DNA of 34,282 bases from Candidatus Palauibacter rhopaloidicola (GTDB taxonomy: Bacteria > Gemmatimonadota > Gemmatimonadetes > Palauibacterales > Palauibacteraceae), in the NCBI GenBank assembly GCA_026914155.1, contig JAPPGH010000063.1, positions 1 through 34,282 of the forward strand, given 5' to 3'. Below the pieces are notes generated by a model. The model did no database searches. It had not been told where the DNA came from and saw nothing but the letters and a program-made list of their open reading frames with translations. The position numbers and the translations under genes are program-made. Numbering within the stretch: position 1 is the stretch's first letter; the number at the start of each line of letters is the position of its first letter. This document shows, in pieces, positions 7,613-15,338 of this stretch.

Positions 7613-8521
7613 ATGAAGAACAAGCGGCTGCTTCCCCTGAACTCGCTCCAGGCCTTCGAAGCGGCGGGCAGACACGAGAGCTTCCTGGACGCCGCGGCCG
7701 AACAGAGCGTCTCGTCGGGCTCCATCAGCCGGCATGTGCGGCTGCTCGAGAACTATCTGGGTACCGAGTTGTTCGTCAGGCGCAGAAACGGGGTCGCGCT
7801 CACCTCCGCCGGAAGGGAATTGGCCGAGACGGTGAGCGCCGTTTTCAGGGACCTGCGAACCGCGACGGACCGCGTCCGCCAGCCGCGGCGCGACCGCGCG
7901 ATCGTAATCTCGACGCTCCCGATCTTCGCGGAGCGCTGGCTCTACCGCCGCATTCCGTCGTTCAGGAGGGCGTTCGACCATGCCGAGCTGCGGGTCGAGG
8001 CGCACAACGGCGAGCACGACGCGGAGCGCGAAGACGTGGACGCGTGGATCCTGTATTCGAGCGGTCGGCATCCCGGCTACAGCGTCACACGGCTGTTCGG
8101 AGAAGAAGTCTTTCCCGTTTGCAGCCCGCAGTTCCGCGAGACGCTGTCGGCCCACCCCGGTCCCGAGGAAGTCATCGGGCAACCGCTGCTGCACGACATT
8201 TACTGGGATACCGACTGGCCGGACTGGGCTCGCGCCGTCGGTGTGAGCACGGGCGAGTTCTCCGCCAACATGCGCTTTGCCCTCTACAAGGGCGTCATCC
8301 GCGCGGCGGTCGACGGCATGGGCATGGCCGTCGGTCATGGCGAGATGGTCGCCGAGGAGCTGGCGACCGGACAGCTCGTCCCCCTGGCGGATCTGTCGGT
8401 CGTGTCCGAGAAGTCCTATCACTTGGTCATGAGCCGTTCCTCGGCGAACAATCCCGCCCTCGTCCGGCTGAAGGAATGGCTCCTGGAGGAGTGCGCGGCG
8501 CGCAAGTTGCGGAACGCCTGA
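7613..8521 (+). CDS. LysR-family transcriptional regulator (GcvA-like)
   Basis: This 302-residue protein has the standard LysR length. The N-terminal winged helix-turn-helix (about 5-64; LPLNSLQAFEAAGRHESFLD, then SISRHVRLLENYLGTELFVR and LTSAGRELAE) is of the GcvA type. A periplasmic-binding-like effector domain fills the rest (about 90-295) and would sense a small molecule that I cannot name. The ATG at 7613 is chosen by alignment with the neighbouring copy (MSDDPLPPLNALQAF). The gene is divergent from the large secreted protein, and palindromic boxes near both starts suggest it controls both genes. Targets beyond this are unknown. Confidence 0.88.
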   Translation: MKNKRLLPLNSLQAFEAAGRHESFLDAAAEQSVSSGSISRHVRLLENYLGTELFVRRRNGVALTSAGRELAETVSAVFRDLRTATDRVRQPRRDRAIVISTLPIFAERWLYRRIPSFRRAFDHAELRVEAHNGEHDAEREDVDAWILYSSGRHPGYSVTRLFGEEVFPVCSPQFRETLSAHPGPEEVIGQPLLHDIYWDTDWPDWARAVGVSTGEFSANMRFALYKGVIRAAVDGMGMAVGHGEMVAEELATGQLVPLADLSVVSEKSYHLVMSRSSANNPALVRLKEWLLEECAARKLRNA

Positions 8522-9015
8522 CGATGTTCCGCGTCGCCGGCCGCGGGCTGGCAACCGCCGCATCCCCGACGCTTCGGTCGGGATGCGCCGAATCCTCGCC
8601 GGATCGCGAGATGAGCCGTTCGTTTCCGGCCGTTGCCGGGGGTCGGGGCAAGCCCCCTCCCTAGCTGGCGCGGGGTTCCTCGCCCGCTGCCAGCGTTCGG
8701 GCTCGCCGACCGGGACGCGTCCCGAAGCCCGTCGATGCGGCAGTCCGGGCGTGGTGGCGCCACACATCGGCGCTTGCGGCAACCGCCGTGCCCGCACGCC
8801 CCCCGGCGCACCACGAGGTCGCGCAGCACTGATCGGGCCGCCCGTCGGCGCAACCGGACACGCGCAACTCGATGAAGACGGCCCAGGCGCTCAGCCCGGA
8901 GTCGCTCTCCGGCGCTCGACCCGGCGGGCCGCCGCCGCGGCCCAAGATTGACCGTGGCCTGCAAAAAACTTAGGCTGGCTCAAATTATCTGAACCTCCGC
9001 CTGCACCGGAAACCC
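8522..9015. other. 494-base gap between lysR and the decayed lysR copy
   Basis: GC-rich DNA with open frames on both strands that I do not believe. The last 80 bases resemble the region before the intact LysR (GGCCCAAGATTGACCGTGGC here), then a degenerate box, then CCGGAAACCCATG before the start. This fits a tandem duplication of promoter plus gene. Nothing else was recognised. Confidence 0.45.
8976..8996. promoter_or_regulatory. Degenerate LysR-type box before the second lysR copy
   Basis: TGGCTCA, seven spacer bases, TGAACCT. The left half matches the other two boxes and the right half has decayed. It sits about 20 bases upstream of the second LysR start, as in the intact copy. Confidence 0.4.
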
Positions 9016-9433
9016 ATGTCCGACGACCCGCTTCCGCCGCTGAATGCGCTCCAGGCCTTCGAAGCGGCGGGCAGACACGAGAGCTTTCTGTATGCGGCGG
9101 CCGAACTGCGGGTTTCGCCCGGCGCGATCAGCAGACATGTCCGGCGGCTCGAACGGTTTCTGGGAACCGAGCTGTTCGTCAGGCGAAGCAACGGGGTGAC
9201 ACTCACCTCCGCCGGCAACCGCTACGCCCGGAAGGTGACCCGCATCGTCCGGGACCTGAGAAGAGCGACGGCTGAAGTGCGCGAACCGGCTTCGCCCGCC
9301 TAACCCTGATCCCAACCCTCCCTGCCGTTCGGACCGACGGCCCGACCGGTGGGTCTTCTCATTCGGGAACGCGTTCGACCGTGCGGAGCCGCGTGTCGGG
9401 CTCCACCCGGGGCAACGCGACGGAATCGAAGAA
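9016..9433 (+). pseudogene. Decayed second copy of the GcvA-like LysR regulator
   Basis: The open frame 9016-9303 encodes only 95 residues: the complete DNA-binding domain (LPPLNALQAFEAAGRHESFL, then AISRHVRRLERFLGTELFVR), closely similar to the intact neighbour, then TAA. Past the stop, in another frame (about 9362-9433), the codons read AFDRAEPRVGLHPGQRDGIE. That resembles AFDHAELRVEAHNGEHDAER of the intact protein, so this is a degraded remnant of its effector domain. The stand-alone winged helix might still be made and compete for the same boxes; otherwise it is a pseudogene from tandem duplication. Confidence 0.7.
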
Positions 9434-9824
9434 CGGGTTCTCCCGCTGATGGCCGTCCTCCGCGACCATCTAGAGGATGAGGTCGACCGCGCGGGCACCC
9501 GACGACCTGGGTGGCCTCGGGGGAGGGGCTCGCCGACGTCCAGGCAGCCGGACGGTACCTGCGCCCAGATGCCCGCCCATTGCGCTCGTGGGGAGCGGAC
9601 CTGCGTAACGACCGCCCAATCGAGGAGGCGGGATGGCCCACGGACGGCACGAGAGTTGCGAGCGCGCGGCACATGCCTGTGCAGCGTGAGGTCGTTCGGG
9701 CGAGCGCCTGGAGGGTATGGGCATCACCATCGGCGCGCGACAGGGACCGCGCCGGAACCGGGAGAAGGAACGAACCCCGTGTGAAGGGTCTACCCAAATG
9801 TGGGCACAACGGGTACACTTAAGC
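9434..9824. other. Gap between the lysR remnant and the restriction block
   Basis: Open frames occur on both strands, but none resembles a known protein. The distal part may be further decayed LysR sequence. The last 35 bases contain the probable promoter and operator of the ribbon-helix-helix gene. Confidence 0.4.
9791..9819 (+). promoter_or_regulatory. Probable operator/promoter of the RHH-methyltransferase operon
   Basis: Two nested inverted repeats are visible: TACCC (9791) with GGGTA (9811), and CCCA-AATG-TGGG at 9793-9804. TACACT (9814-9819) could be the -10 element, and there is no good -35. The ATG lies only five bases further on and has no Shine-Dalgarno sequence, so a leaderless transcript is possible. 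Ribbon-helix-helix proteins usually repress their own promoters through such repeats. Confidence 0.4.
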
Positions 9825-10037
9825 ATGCCCCGAAAGGACGTCGCATTCAAGATCCGGCTCTCGGAAGATTTGCGGCAGGCGTTCGCCGATGCCTGCCGCA
9901 GGGAACACCGCCCTGCCGCCCAAGTCGTTCGCGAGTTGATGCGCGGGTACATTTCCGGCGCGCGGACGAACTCCGACCGACCGCTGACGCAGGGCGGCGG
10001 CAGCGGCGAGAACCACCGGGAAGGGGATGGTCGGTGA
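9825..10037 (+). CDS. Small ribbon-helix-helix DNA-binding protein
   Basis: The product has 70 residues. The N-terminal half (MPRKDVAFKIRLSEDLRQAF, then CRREHRPAAQVVRELMRGYI) fits a ribbon-helix-helix fold: a short beta strand followed by two helices. Such proteins (Arc/MetJ/CopG type) bind operators as dimers and serve as autoregulators, antitoxins or relaxosome accessories. The C-terminal 25 residues are Gly/Asn-rich and probably disordered. The gene opens the restriction-modification block and overlaps the methyltransferase start by four bases (GTGA), so control of methyltransferase expression is the simplest role. No toxin partner is visible. Confidence 0.65.
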   Translation: MPRKDVAFKIRLSEDLRQAFADACRREHRPAAQVVRELMRGYISGARTNSDRPLTQGGGSGENHREGDGR

Positions 10038-11170
10038 GTGACGCGCGGGGGACCGACATCCGCCAAGCGGTGTCGAGTGTCCACACATCCCCCGATCGAG
10101 GGGAGACCGACTCCTCCGTGTGCGCGGTCGATCTCTTCTGCGGAGCTGGTGGTCTCACACGAGGCTTGGAGGACGCGGGAATCGACGTAACGCTGGGCGT
10201 CGATATCGATTCCGTCTGCCGGTACCCCTACACGTACAACAACGGGGCGACCTTTCTCGAGAAGTCTATCGAGGAAGTCGCGGTGGACGACTTTCCGAGC
10301 GCGTTCCACCGCGCGTCCTACCGGCTCGTCGCCGGGTGCGCGCCGTGCCAGCCGTTCTCGACCTACAGCCGATCACGGTCAGGCAACCCATCCGTTCGGT
10401 GGAATCTCCTGGACCATTTCGGTCGGTTGGTGAGGGAGGTGAAGCCTCACCTCGTCACCATGGAGAATGTCCCGATGCTCCAGCGGGAGCAGGTGTTTTC
10501 CGACTTCGTCGATGCCTTGGAGGACGAAGGGTTCGACGTCGCAACCACCATCGTCGACTGTGCCGACTACGGCGTGCCTCAGAGGAGGCGGCGCCTGGTC
10601 GTGCTCGCTTCGATCCTCGGTCCGATCGACTTGATTCCCCCGACCACGCCCGCCGCCCTTCGCCCCACGGTCAGAGATGCGATCGCCGACATGCCGGCCA
10701 TCGACGCAGGCGGAGAGTCCGGCACGGACGCACTGCACCGATCATCTCGGCTGTCACCCTTGAATGTCCGGCGGATCCGCGCCTCCAAGCCGGGGGGGAC
10801 GTGGCGCGACTGGGACGAAGCGTTGATAGCCGAGTGCCACCGGAAACCTGAAGGGCGCACCTATCCGAGCGTGTACGGCCGCATGGAATGGGACCACCCG
10901 TCCCCCACCATGACCACGCAGTACTACGGATTCGGCAACGGGCGGTTCGGGCACCCGGAACAGGACCGGGCCATTTCCCTGCGAGAAGGTGCGATACTTC
11001 AGAGCTTTGCCGAGGGATACCGCTTCGTGGAGCCGGGCGAGCCGATATCCACGAAAACCATAGGCCGATTGGTGGGCAACGCCGTTCCGGTCAACCTGGG
11101 ACACGCGATCGGGAGCAGTCTGGTGCGCCACGTCGAAGACCATCTCCGATCGCGCGGGAGCCCTGCATGA
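10034..11170 (+). CDS. DNA (cytosine-5)-methyltransferase
   Basis: The 378-residue enzyme belongs to the class that transfers a methyl group from S-adenosylmethionine to C5 of cytosine. Motif I is VDLFCGAGGLTRGLEDAGI (about 32-50). Motif IV is GCAPCQPFS, with catalytic Cys at about 105. Motif VI is ENV (144-146), motif VIII QRRRR (183-187), and motif X GNAVPVNLG near the C-terminus. The region between VIII and X, which holds the target-recognition part, is short. The GTG start is chosen for its GTGA overlap with the RHH gene and the upstream GAAGGGGA. The 3' end overlaps the GHKL gene (ATGA). It is the protective half of the system; the recognised sequence cannot be read from the protein. Confidence 0.93.
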   Translation: MSDARGTDIRQAVSSVHTSPDRGETDSSVCAVDLFCGAGGLTRGLEDAGIDVTLGVDIDSVCRYPYTYNNGATFLEKSIEEVAVDDFPSAFHRASYRLVAGCAPCQPFSTYSRSRSGNPSVRWNLLDHFGRLVREVKPHLVTMENVPMLQREQVFSDFVDALEDEGFDVATTIVDCADYGVPQRRRRLVVLASILGPIDLIPPTTPAALRPTVRDAIADMPAIDAGGESGTDALHRSSRLSPLNVRRIRASKPGGTWRDWDEALIAECHRKPEGRTYPSVYGRMEWDHPSPTMTTQYYGFGNGRFGHPEQDRAISLREGAILQSFAEGYRFVEPGEPISTKTIGRLVGNAVPVNLGHAIGSSLVRHVEDHLRSRGSPA

Positions 11171-13170
11171 CCGACACCAGCGTTGGTGAGAGCAACGATT
11201 CCGCCATCTCACCGACACCATCCCCGTACGAGATGACGGTCGACCTCAACGTCATCGAACATCTCGGAATCAATCTCTACAGCAACATCGCGGCGGTCCT
11301 GACCGAGGCGGTTGCCAACGCCTGGGACGCCGACGCGGAGCAAGTAGAAATCGAGGTCGATCCGAACCAGAAATGGATCGCGATCTCCGATGACGGCGTG
11401 GGGATGTCGGTCGCCGACATCAACGACAAGTATCTTCGTGTAGGGTATCGCCGCCGCGATGACGGCACTGACGGTAGCGTCACGGCCAAGAGGAAGAGGC
11501 CCGTGATGGGACGCAAGGGTCTCGGCAAGCTGTCGTTGTTTTCCATCGCGAACGTGATCGACGTCCAGTCCGCGAAGAACGGCGAGGCTCATGGGCTTCG
11601 CATGACGGTCAAGGGGATCCGCGAATCCCTCGAACGGGGCGACCGGGCATATCGTCCTGACCCGCTTCCACGAGAAGAGATCGAGGTTACCAAGGGTACC
11701 CGGATCGTCCTCAAGGAGATCAAGCGAACTCGGCTCACGCCGGGCGTGGCTGCACTTCGAAAGAGGTTGGCCCGACGCTTCTCTATCATCGGAGAGTTGC
11801 ATCGCTTCCGAGTCGCCATCGACGGCGAGCCGATCACCGCTGCGGACCGTGGCGATCTGTCCATCGCACAGTTTCTGTGGACGTTCGGCGATTACGAGCC
11901 CCCATCATCGGCGATACCGAAGGTGGTCGAAAACGAACGCCTCCCCGACCGCTCTCAAGACTGGGCAGAGAATTGGATGGTGGGTGGATGGCTGGGCACC
12001 GCCCGCAAACCGAAGCAGTTGGACAGCAAGGAAGCCGGCAATCTCAATGGCATCGTCGTCTTCGCGAGGGGACGACTCTTTCACGAGAACATCCTCGACA
12101 AGGTGAATGATGGCCGCCTGTACACCAAGTACCTCACCGGGCAGATCGAAGCCGAATTCCTCGACCGCGACGACCGTCCCGACATCGCCACGAGCGACCG
12201 ACAGCGGATTCAAGAGGACGATCCTCGTTATGACGCGCTACTGTCGTTCCTCAGATCTAGCCTCTCGCTTGTCGAGAAACGCTGGACGGAGTGGCGCCGC
12301 AAACATGAAGTGAGGCGGGCCAAGGAAGTGTCTCCCGCTCTTGGAGAATGGCTCACTACACTACCGGAGGGTTACCGGACGACCGCCGAGACGTTGATCG
12401 CCCGGCTCAGTGCCCTGCCGATCGACGAAGACGACGATCGAAAGCTGTTGTATCGACACGGCATCCTCGCGTTCGAGCGAATGAGGTTGCGAGGATCGAC
12501 CAACGAGTTTGTGGACAACCTGGAGAACATCGACAAGCTGTTTGAGGTTCTGGCCGACCGCGACGCCCTAGAAGCGACGTTGTATCGCGACATCGTCAAG
12601 TCACGCCTGGAGGCTGTCCGTGAATTGCAAGGACTCGTCGACAAAAACGTCATCGAGAAGGTGCTGCAACAGTATCTCTTCGATCACCTTTGGTTGCTTG
12701 ATCCAGCATGGGAGCGCGCAACGGGCAGCGCATTGATCGAGTCTCGCCTCCAAGAGGTCGGCGTAATGACTGACGACATGACGGAGAAAGAGAAGCTGGG
12801 CCGTGTCGACATCGGCTACCGGACGAACGCCGGCAAGCACATCATCGTGGAATTGAAGCGGGCTAAGCGCCTGTGCAAGCTATTGGAGTTGCAAGAGCAA
12901 GGCCAGACGTACGTCGACAAACTGAGGAAGATCCTGCTCGGCCAAGGACAAAGTTCTCCCGACATCGAAGTCGTGTTCGTGCTGGGGAGGCCGATACAGG
13001 AACAGGCCGACAATCCCGAGCGGGTGAAGAATTCGCTGGCGGCAGTATCTCCGGGTAGTCGGATAACCCACTACGACACTCTGATCCATAGTGCGGAGAG
13101 AGGATACGCGCAGTATTTGAAGGCGAGCAAGAAACTGGATCGTCTCGAAGGCATCGTCGAGAGGATCTGA
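11167..13170 (+). CDS. MORC/MutL-like GHKL ATPase fused to a PD-(D/E)XK-type nuclease, probable restriction enzyme
   Basis: The 667-residue protein begins with a GHKL ATPase domain. N-box is LTEAVANAWDADA (Glu47, Asn51), G1 is SDDGVGM (74-80), and G2 is GRKGLGKLS (115-123). The middle is long and helical. The C-terminus carries VDIGY (Asp548) then HIIVELKRA (Glu562, Lys564), the spacing of a PD-(D/E)XK active site, followed by QEQGQTYVDKL. MutL/MORC-type ATPases in restriction-modification operons are known from comparative genomics (Iyer, Abhiman and Aravind), and some GHKL restriction enzymes of the HgiDII/BbrUII type look similar from memory. It overlaps the methyltransferase by ATGA and is followed eight bases later by Vsr. 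I infer that it cuts unmodified DNA with ATP-driven clamping. Confidence 0.8.
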   Translation: MTDTSVGESNDSAISPTPSPYEMTVDLNVIEHLGINLYSNIAAVLTEAVANAWDADAEQVEIEVDPNQKWIAISDDGVGMSVADINDKYLRVGYRRRDDGTDGSVTAKRKRPVMGRKGLGKLSLFSIANVIDVQSAKNGEAHGLRMTVKGIRESLERGDRAYRPDPLPREEIEVTKGTRIVLKEIKRTRLTPGVAALRKRLARRFSIIGELHRFRVAIDGEPITAADRGDLSIAQFLWTFGDYEPPSSAIPKVVENERLPDRSQDWAENWMVGGWLGTARKPKQLDSKEAGNLNGIVVFARGRLFHENILDKVNDGRLYTKYLTGQIEAEFLDRDDRPDIATSDRQRIQEDDPRYDALLSFLRSSLSLVEKRWTEWRRKHEVRRAKEVSPALGEWLTTLPEGYRTTAETLIARLSALPIDEDDDRKLLYRHGILAFERMRLRGSTNEFVDNLENIDKLFEVLADRDALEATLYRDIVKSRLEAVRELQGLVDKNVIEKVLQQYLFDHLWLLDPAWERATGSALIESRLQEVGVMTDDMTEKEKLGRVDIGYRTNAGKHIIVELKRAKRLCKLLELQEQGQTYVDKLRKILLGQGQSSPDIEVVFVLGRPIQEQADNPERVKNSLAAVSPGSRITHYDTLIHSAERGYAQYLKASKKLDRLEGIVERI

Positions 13171-13178
13171 CCGAGCAC

Positions 13179-13616
13179 ATGGCCGAGATCCACACCACTG
13201 CTCGCCGATCCGCGCTCATGAAACGAGTGCGGCGAGAGCGGACCACGGCCGAAGATGCGGTCTGCAAGATGCTCTGGTCGATCGGCGCACGGTATCGGCG
13301 CAATGTGAGGAGTCTTCCGGGAACTCCGGATGTCGCCAACAAGGCCCGGCGGAAGGCAGTGTTCGTCCACGGCTGCTTCTGGCATCATCACGAAGATTGT
13401 CCGCGGGGTCGCGTGCCGCACCGGAACAGCGCGTTCTGGCGCGAGAAACTCCGGCGAAACTCGGAGCGTGACCAGAGGAAGATCGTGTCTCTGCGGGTTG
13501 CGGGGTACGATGTCTTCGTCGTATGGGAATGCGAACTCGAGAAGCCCGACATCCTACAGAAGCGTATAGCCGAGTTCTGGTTCGCTACCGACCGATCCGT
13601 GTGTTCACAGTCCTGA
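13179..13616 (+). CDS. vsr: Very short patch repair endonuclease
   Basis: The 145-residue protein has the length of Vsr, the strand-specific nuclease that nicks beside T:G mismatches left by deamination of 5-methylcytosine. Key residues fall at E. coli numbering: Met14, Glu25, Asp51 (PGTPDV), Phe62, His64, Cys66, Trp68 and His69 (FVHGCFWHH). His71 and Cys74 are possible zinc ligands, with Cys74 shifted by one residue. It starts eight bases after the GHKL-nuclease stop. Vsr commonly accompanies 5mC methyltransferases, which supports the methyltransferase call. In this operon it could also act in restriction. Confidence 0.93.
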   Translation: MAEIHTTARRSALMKRVRRERTTAEDAVCKMLWSIGARYRRNVRSLPGTPDVANKARRKAVFVHGCFWHHHEDCPRGRVPHRNSAFWREKLRRNSERDQRKIVSLRVAGYDVFVVWECELEKPDILQKRIAEFWFATDRSVCSQS

Positions 13617-13992
13617 ACCGACGCGCGGTCCTTGGAGGTCTCGTTGGGAGGAAACCGGATACGGGCCGTCCGGGAAGACATGCAGTTCGTCCGGCCCCTA
13701 TCGAAGTTGGCAGGTCTCCTGCCGAGATTCGTGCCTCGGGTGCTCCGCACGGTAGCCGATCCGCGTTTCTTTCACCGACCGCCACGCCGTCCTCGGCGAC
13801 GATCTCGTCGCCTGGTCAACCGACCTCGTCGGTGGAGGATTCGGGTCGCCGGCTCCTGTCGCGCTTCGGTTGCGGCGGCCTGGGCCTGGATTCCCTCGAC
13901 ACCTTCGTCACGTGCAGCGTCTGCCCGTCACCGGTTTTGAGCGTCCAGGCACGTGCGACCGTCGTTCGCGTGAGGGGCTCCAGCCGGCGCGC
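13617..13992. other. Gap between vsr and the HNH gene
   Basis: No recognisable gene. The HNH reading frame is open back to a stop at 13753, and an in-frame TTG at 13870 could add 41 residues, but the upstream translation does not resemble the usual N-terminus of these nucleases. Other frames on both strands are also open because of GC richness. It could be a decayed gene or a lost N-terminus. Confidence 0.4.
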
Positions 13993-14523
13993 ATGGGTTA
14001 CGGTGGCACCGCCGGGGGGAATCGGCTCGAGGTGCCGGTCTGGAACGACTTCGCGGCGGATCCGATACGTCTACGGGAAGCCGTTGCCGCGATACGGAGC
14101 ATGGCGACGGTCGAGGCGCCGCCCGAGGATCCAGAACAGGATGATACCGGTGCGCGCGAAGGCGCGCTGCTGTTTCGTTGGCATCGAAGCCGAGAGCGCG
14201 ACCGTGGATTGGTGCGTCGGAAGCTGCGGGACGCGCTCAAGAGGACAGGGTCGCTGGCTTGTGAGGTTTGCGGCTTCGACTTCCAGCTGCAGTACCGTGG
14301 CCTCGAGAAGCCGTTCATCGAATGCCACCACCTCACTCCGCTCGCTCGGTTGCGACCGGACAGTCGCATCTTCCTGCGCGACCTAGCCCTCGTTTGTCCT
14401 AACTGCCACCGGATGCTCCACCGGCAAGCGGATCCGAGCGATCTCGACGCGCTGCGAGCGCGAGTCGTAGCGTCGTTCCATCCACCGGAGAGTCCGGCCG
14501 CCGCACCAGGATCTGGATCGTGA
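13993..14523 (+). CDS. HNH endonuclease (McrA-like)
   Basis: From the ATG at 13993 the product has 176 residues. After GNRLEVPVWNDFAADPIRLR, a basic helical segment (LFRWHRSRERDRGLVRRKLR) leads into an HNH zinc-finger nuclease: CEVCGFDF (Cys90, Cys93), IECHHLTPLARL (His112, His113), and LVCPNCHRMLHR (Cys135, Asn137, Cys138, His139, His143). This is the C-terminal module of McrA/ScoMcrA-like enzymes that cut modified or foreign DNA. Related proteins have a longer N-terminus that is missing or unrecognisable here, so the start is uncertain (TTG at 13870 is the alternative). The stop overlaps the next gene (GTGA), tying the two together. Confidence 0.82.
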   Translation: MGYGGTAGGNRLEVPVWNDFAADPIRLREAVAAIRSMATVEAPPEDPEQDDTGAREGALLFRWHRSRERDRGLVRRKLRDALKRTGSLACEVCGFDFQLQYRGLEKPFIECHHLTPLARLRPDSRIFLRDLALVCPNCHRMLHRQADPSDLDALRARVVASFHPPESPAAAPGSGS

Positions 14524-15338
14524 GTGGCAGGAGCCGACCCGCGAGTCGTGACGCCGAGCCGATCCAGAAGATCGTCGACGCAGGTGTCGGCTTGCTGCGG
14601 GAGGCGGGCGGTAACGTCGCGGGAGCGACTGTGGGCTTCCTGGTTGGCGGGCCCGTGGGTGCGGCGGCGGGAGGGGCCGTCGGATGGGCCGTGTCTCAGG
14701 GTCTTGGGCGACTGGGCCGCGAGTTCAGCGAACGCGCCCTCGCTCCGCGCGAAGAAGCTCGCGTCGGCTGCGTGTTGGTGCTTGGCGTGGAGCAGATACG
14801 AACACGCCTCGAAGCAGGGGAGGAACTGCGAACCGATGGGTTCTTCGACTCCGGGACGAACGACCGCTCCGGGGCGGAGGAAGTGATGGAGAACATTCTC
14901 CTCAAGAGTCAACGAGAACCTGAGGAGAGGAAGCTCCCGTACATGGGGAACCTGTTCGCAAACATCGCGTTCGACTCGACCATCGGCCCAGAGATGGCTC
15001 ACCAGGTCACGAAAACCGCCGGCGAGTTGACCTATCGGCAGCTGTGCCTACTGAGACTGGCTGTGGTCAAGGACGAATTCGACCTCCGCGAATCGGATTA
15101 CAGGGGACAGGGATCGTTCGCCAAAGAGCTGTATCAGATTCTCTACGAATGCCTGGGACTGTATTCGCGAGGCTACGTCAACTTCGGAGGTGGAGCGGCG
15201 TTCGGCCCGACAGACGTGAAGCCCGCAGGCATTACCGTCCAAGGACTGGGTGCCGACACGTACAACCTCATGGGACTTCGAGATATACCCGCGGACGAAC
15301 TCGTACCCATCGTGGTACAGCTCCGCGCCGACGGATAA
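14520..15338 (+). CDS. Unrecognised protein with glycine-zipper membrane segment, last gene of the restriction block
   Basis: I do not recognise this 272-residue protein. Residues about 30-63 form a Gly-rich hydrophobic hairpin with GxxxG spacing (GATVGFLVGGPVG and AAAGGAVGWAVSQGLG), typical of membrane-inserting glycine zippers. Residues 118-182 are helical and conserved-looking (SGAEEVMENILLKSQREPEE, then LPYMGNLFANIAFD and ELTYRQLCLLRLAV). The layout loosely recalls abortive-infection proteins of the Abi-alpha/DUF4393 type. A Gly-rich C-terminal part follows. The GTG start overlaps the HNH stop by four bases, so it is co-translated with the nuclease. A membrane-acting effector in a defence system is possible but only inferred. 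Confidence 0.7.
   Translation: MSGRSRPASRDAEPIQKIVDAGVGLLREAGGNVAGATVGFLVGGPVGAAAGGAVGWAVSQGLGRLGREFSERALAPREEARVGCVLVLGVEQIRTRLEAGEELRTDGFFDSGTNDRSGAEEVMENILLKSQREPEERKLPYMGNLFANIAFDSTIGPEMAHQVTKTAGELTYRQLCLLRLAVVKDEFDLRESDYRGQGSFAKELYQILYECLGLYSRGYVNFGGGAAFGPTDVKPAGITVQGLGADTYNLMGLRDIPADELVPIVVQLRADG

Noticed and set aside
8419..8964. 181-residue minus-strand frame in the gap after lysR
   Set aside because: Arg/Gly-rich with no domain or ribosome site, and it overlaps the 3' end of lysR; most likely a GC shadow.
10554..14580. Depletion of GTCGAC as a sign of a SalI-like (HgiDII/BbrUII) specificity
   Set aside because: GTCGAC is present several times in the block (for example near 10554, 11238, 12635 and 12910), so no depletion supports that specificity. 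Methylated sites need not be avoided, so it is not excluded either.
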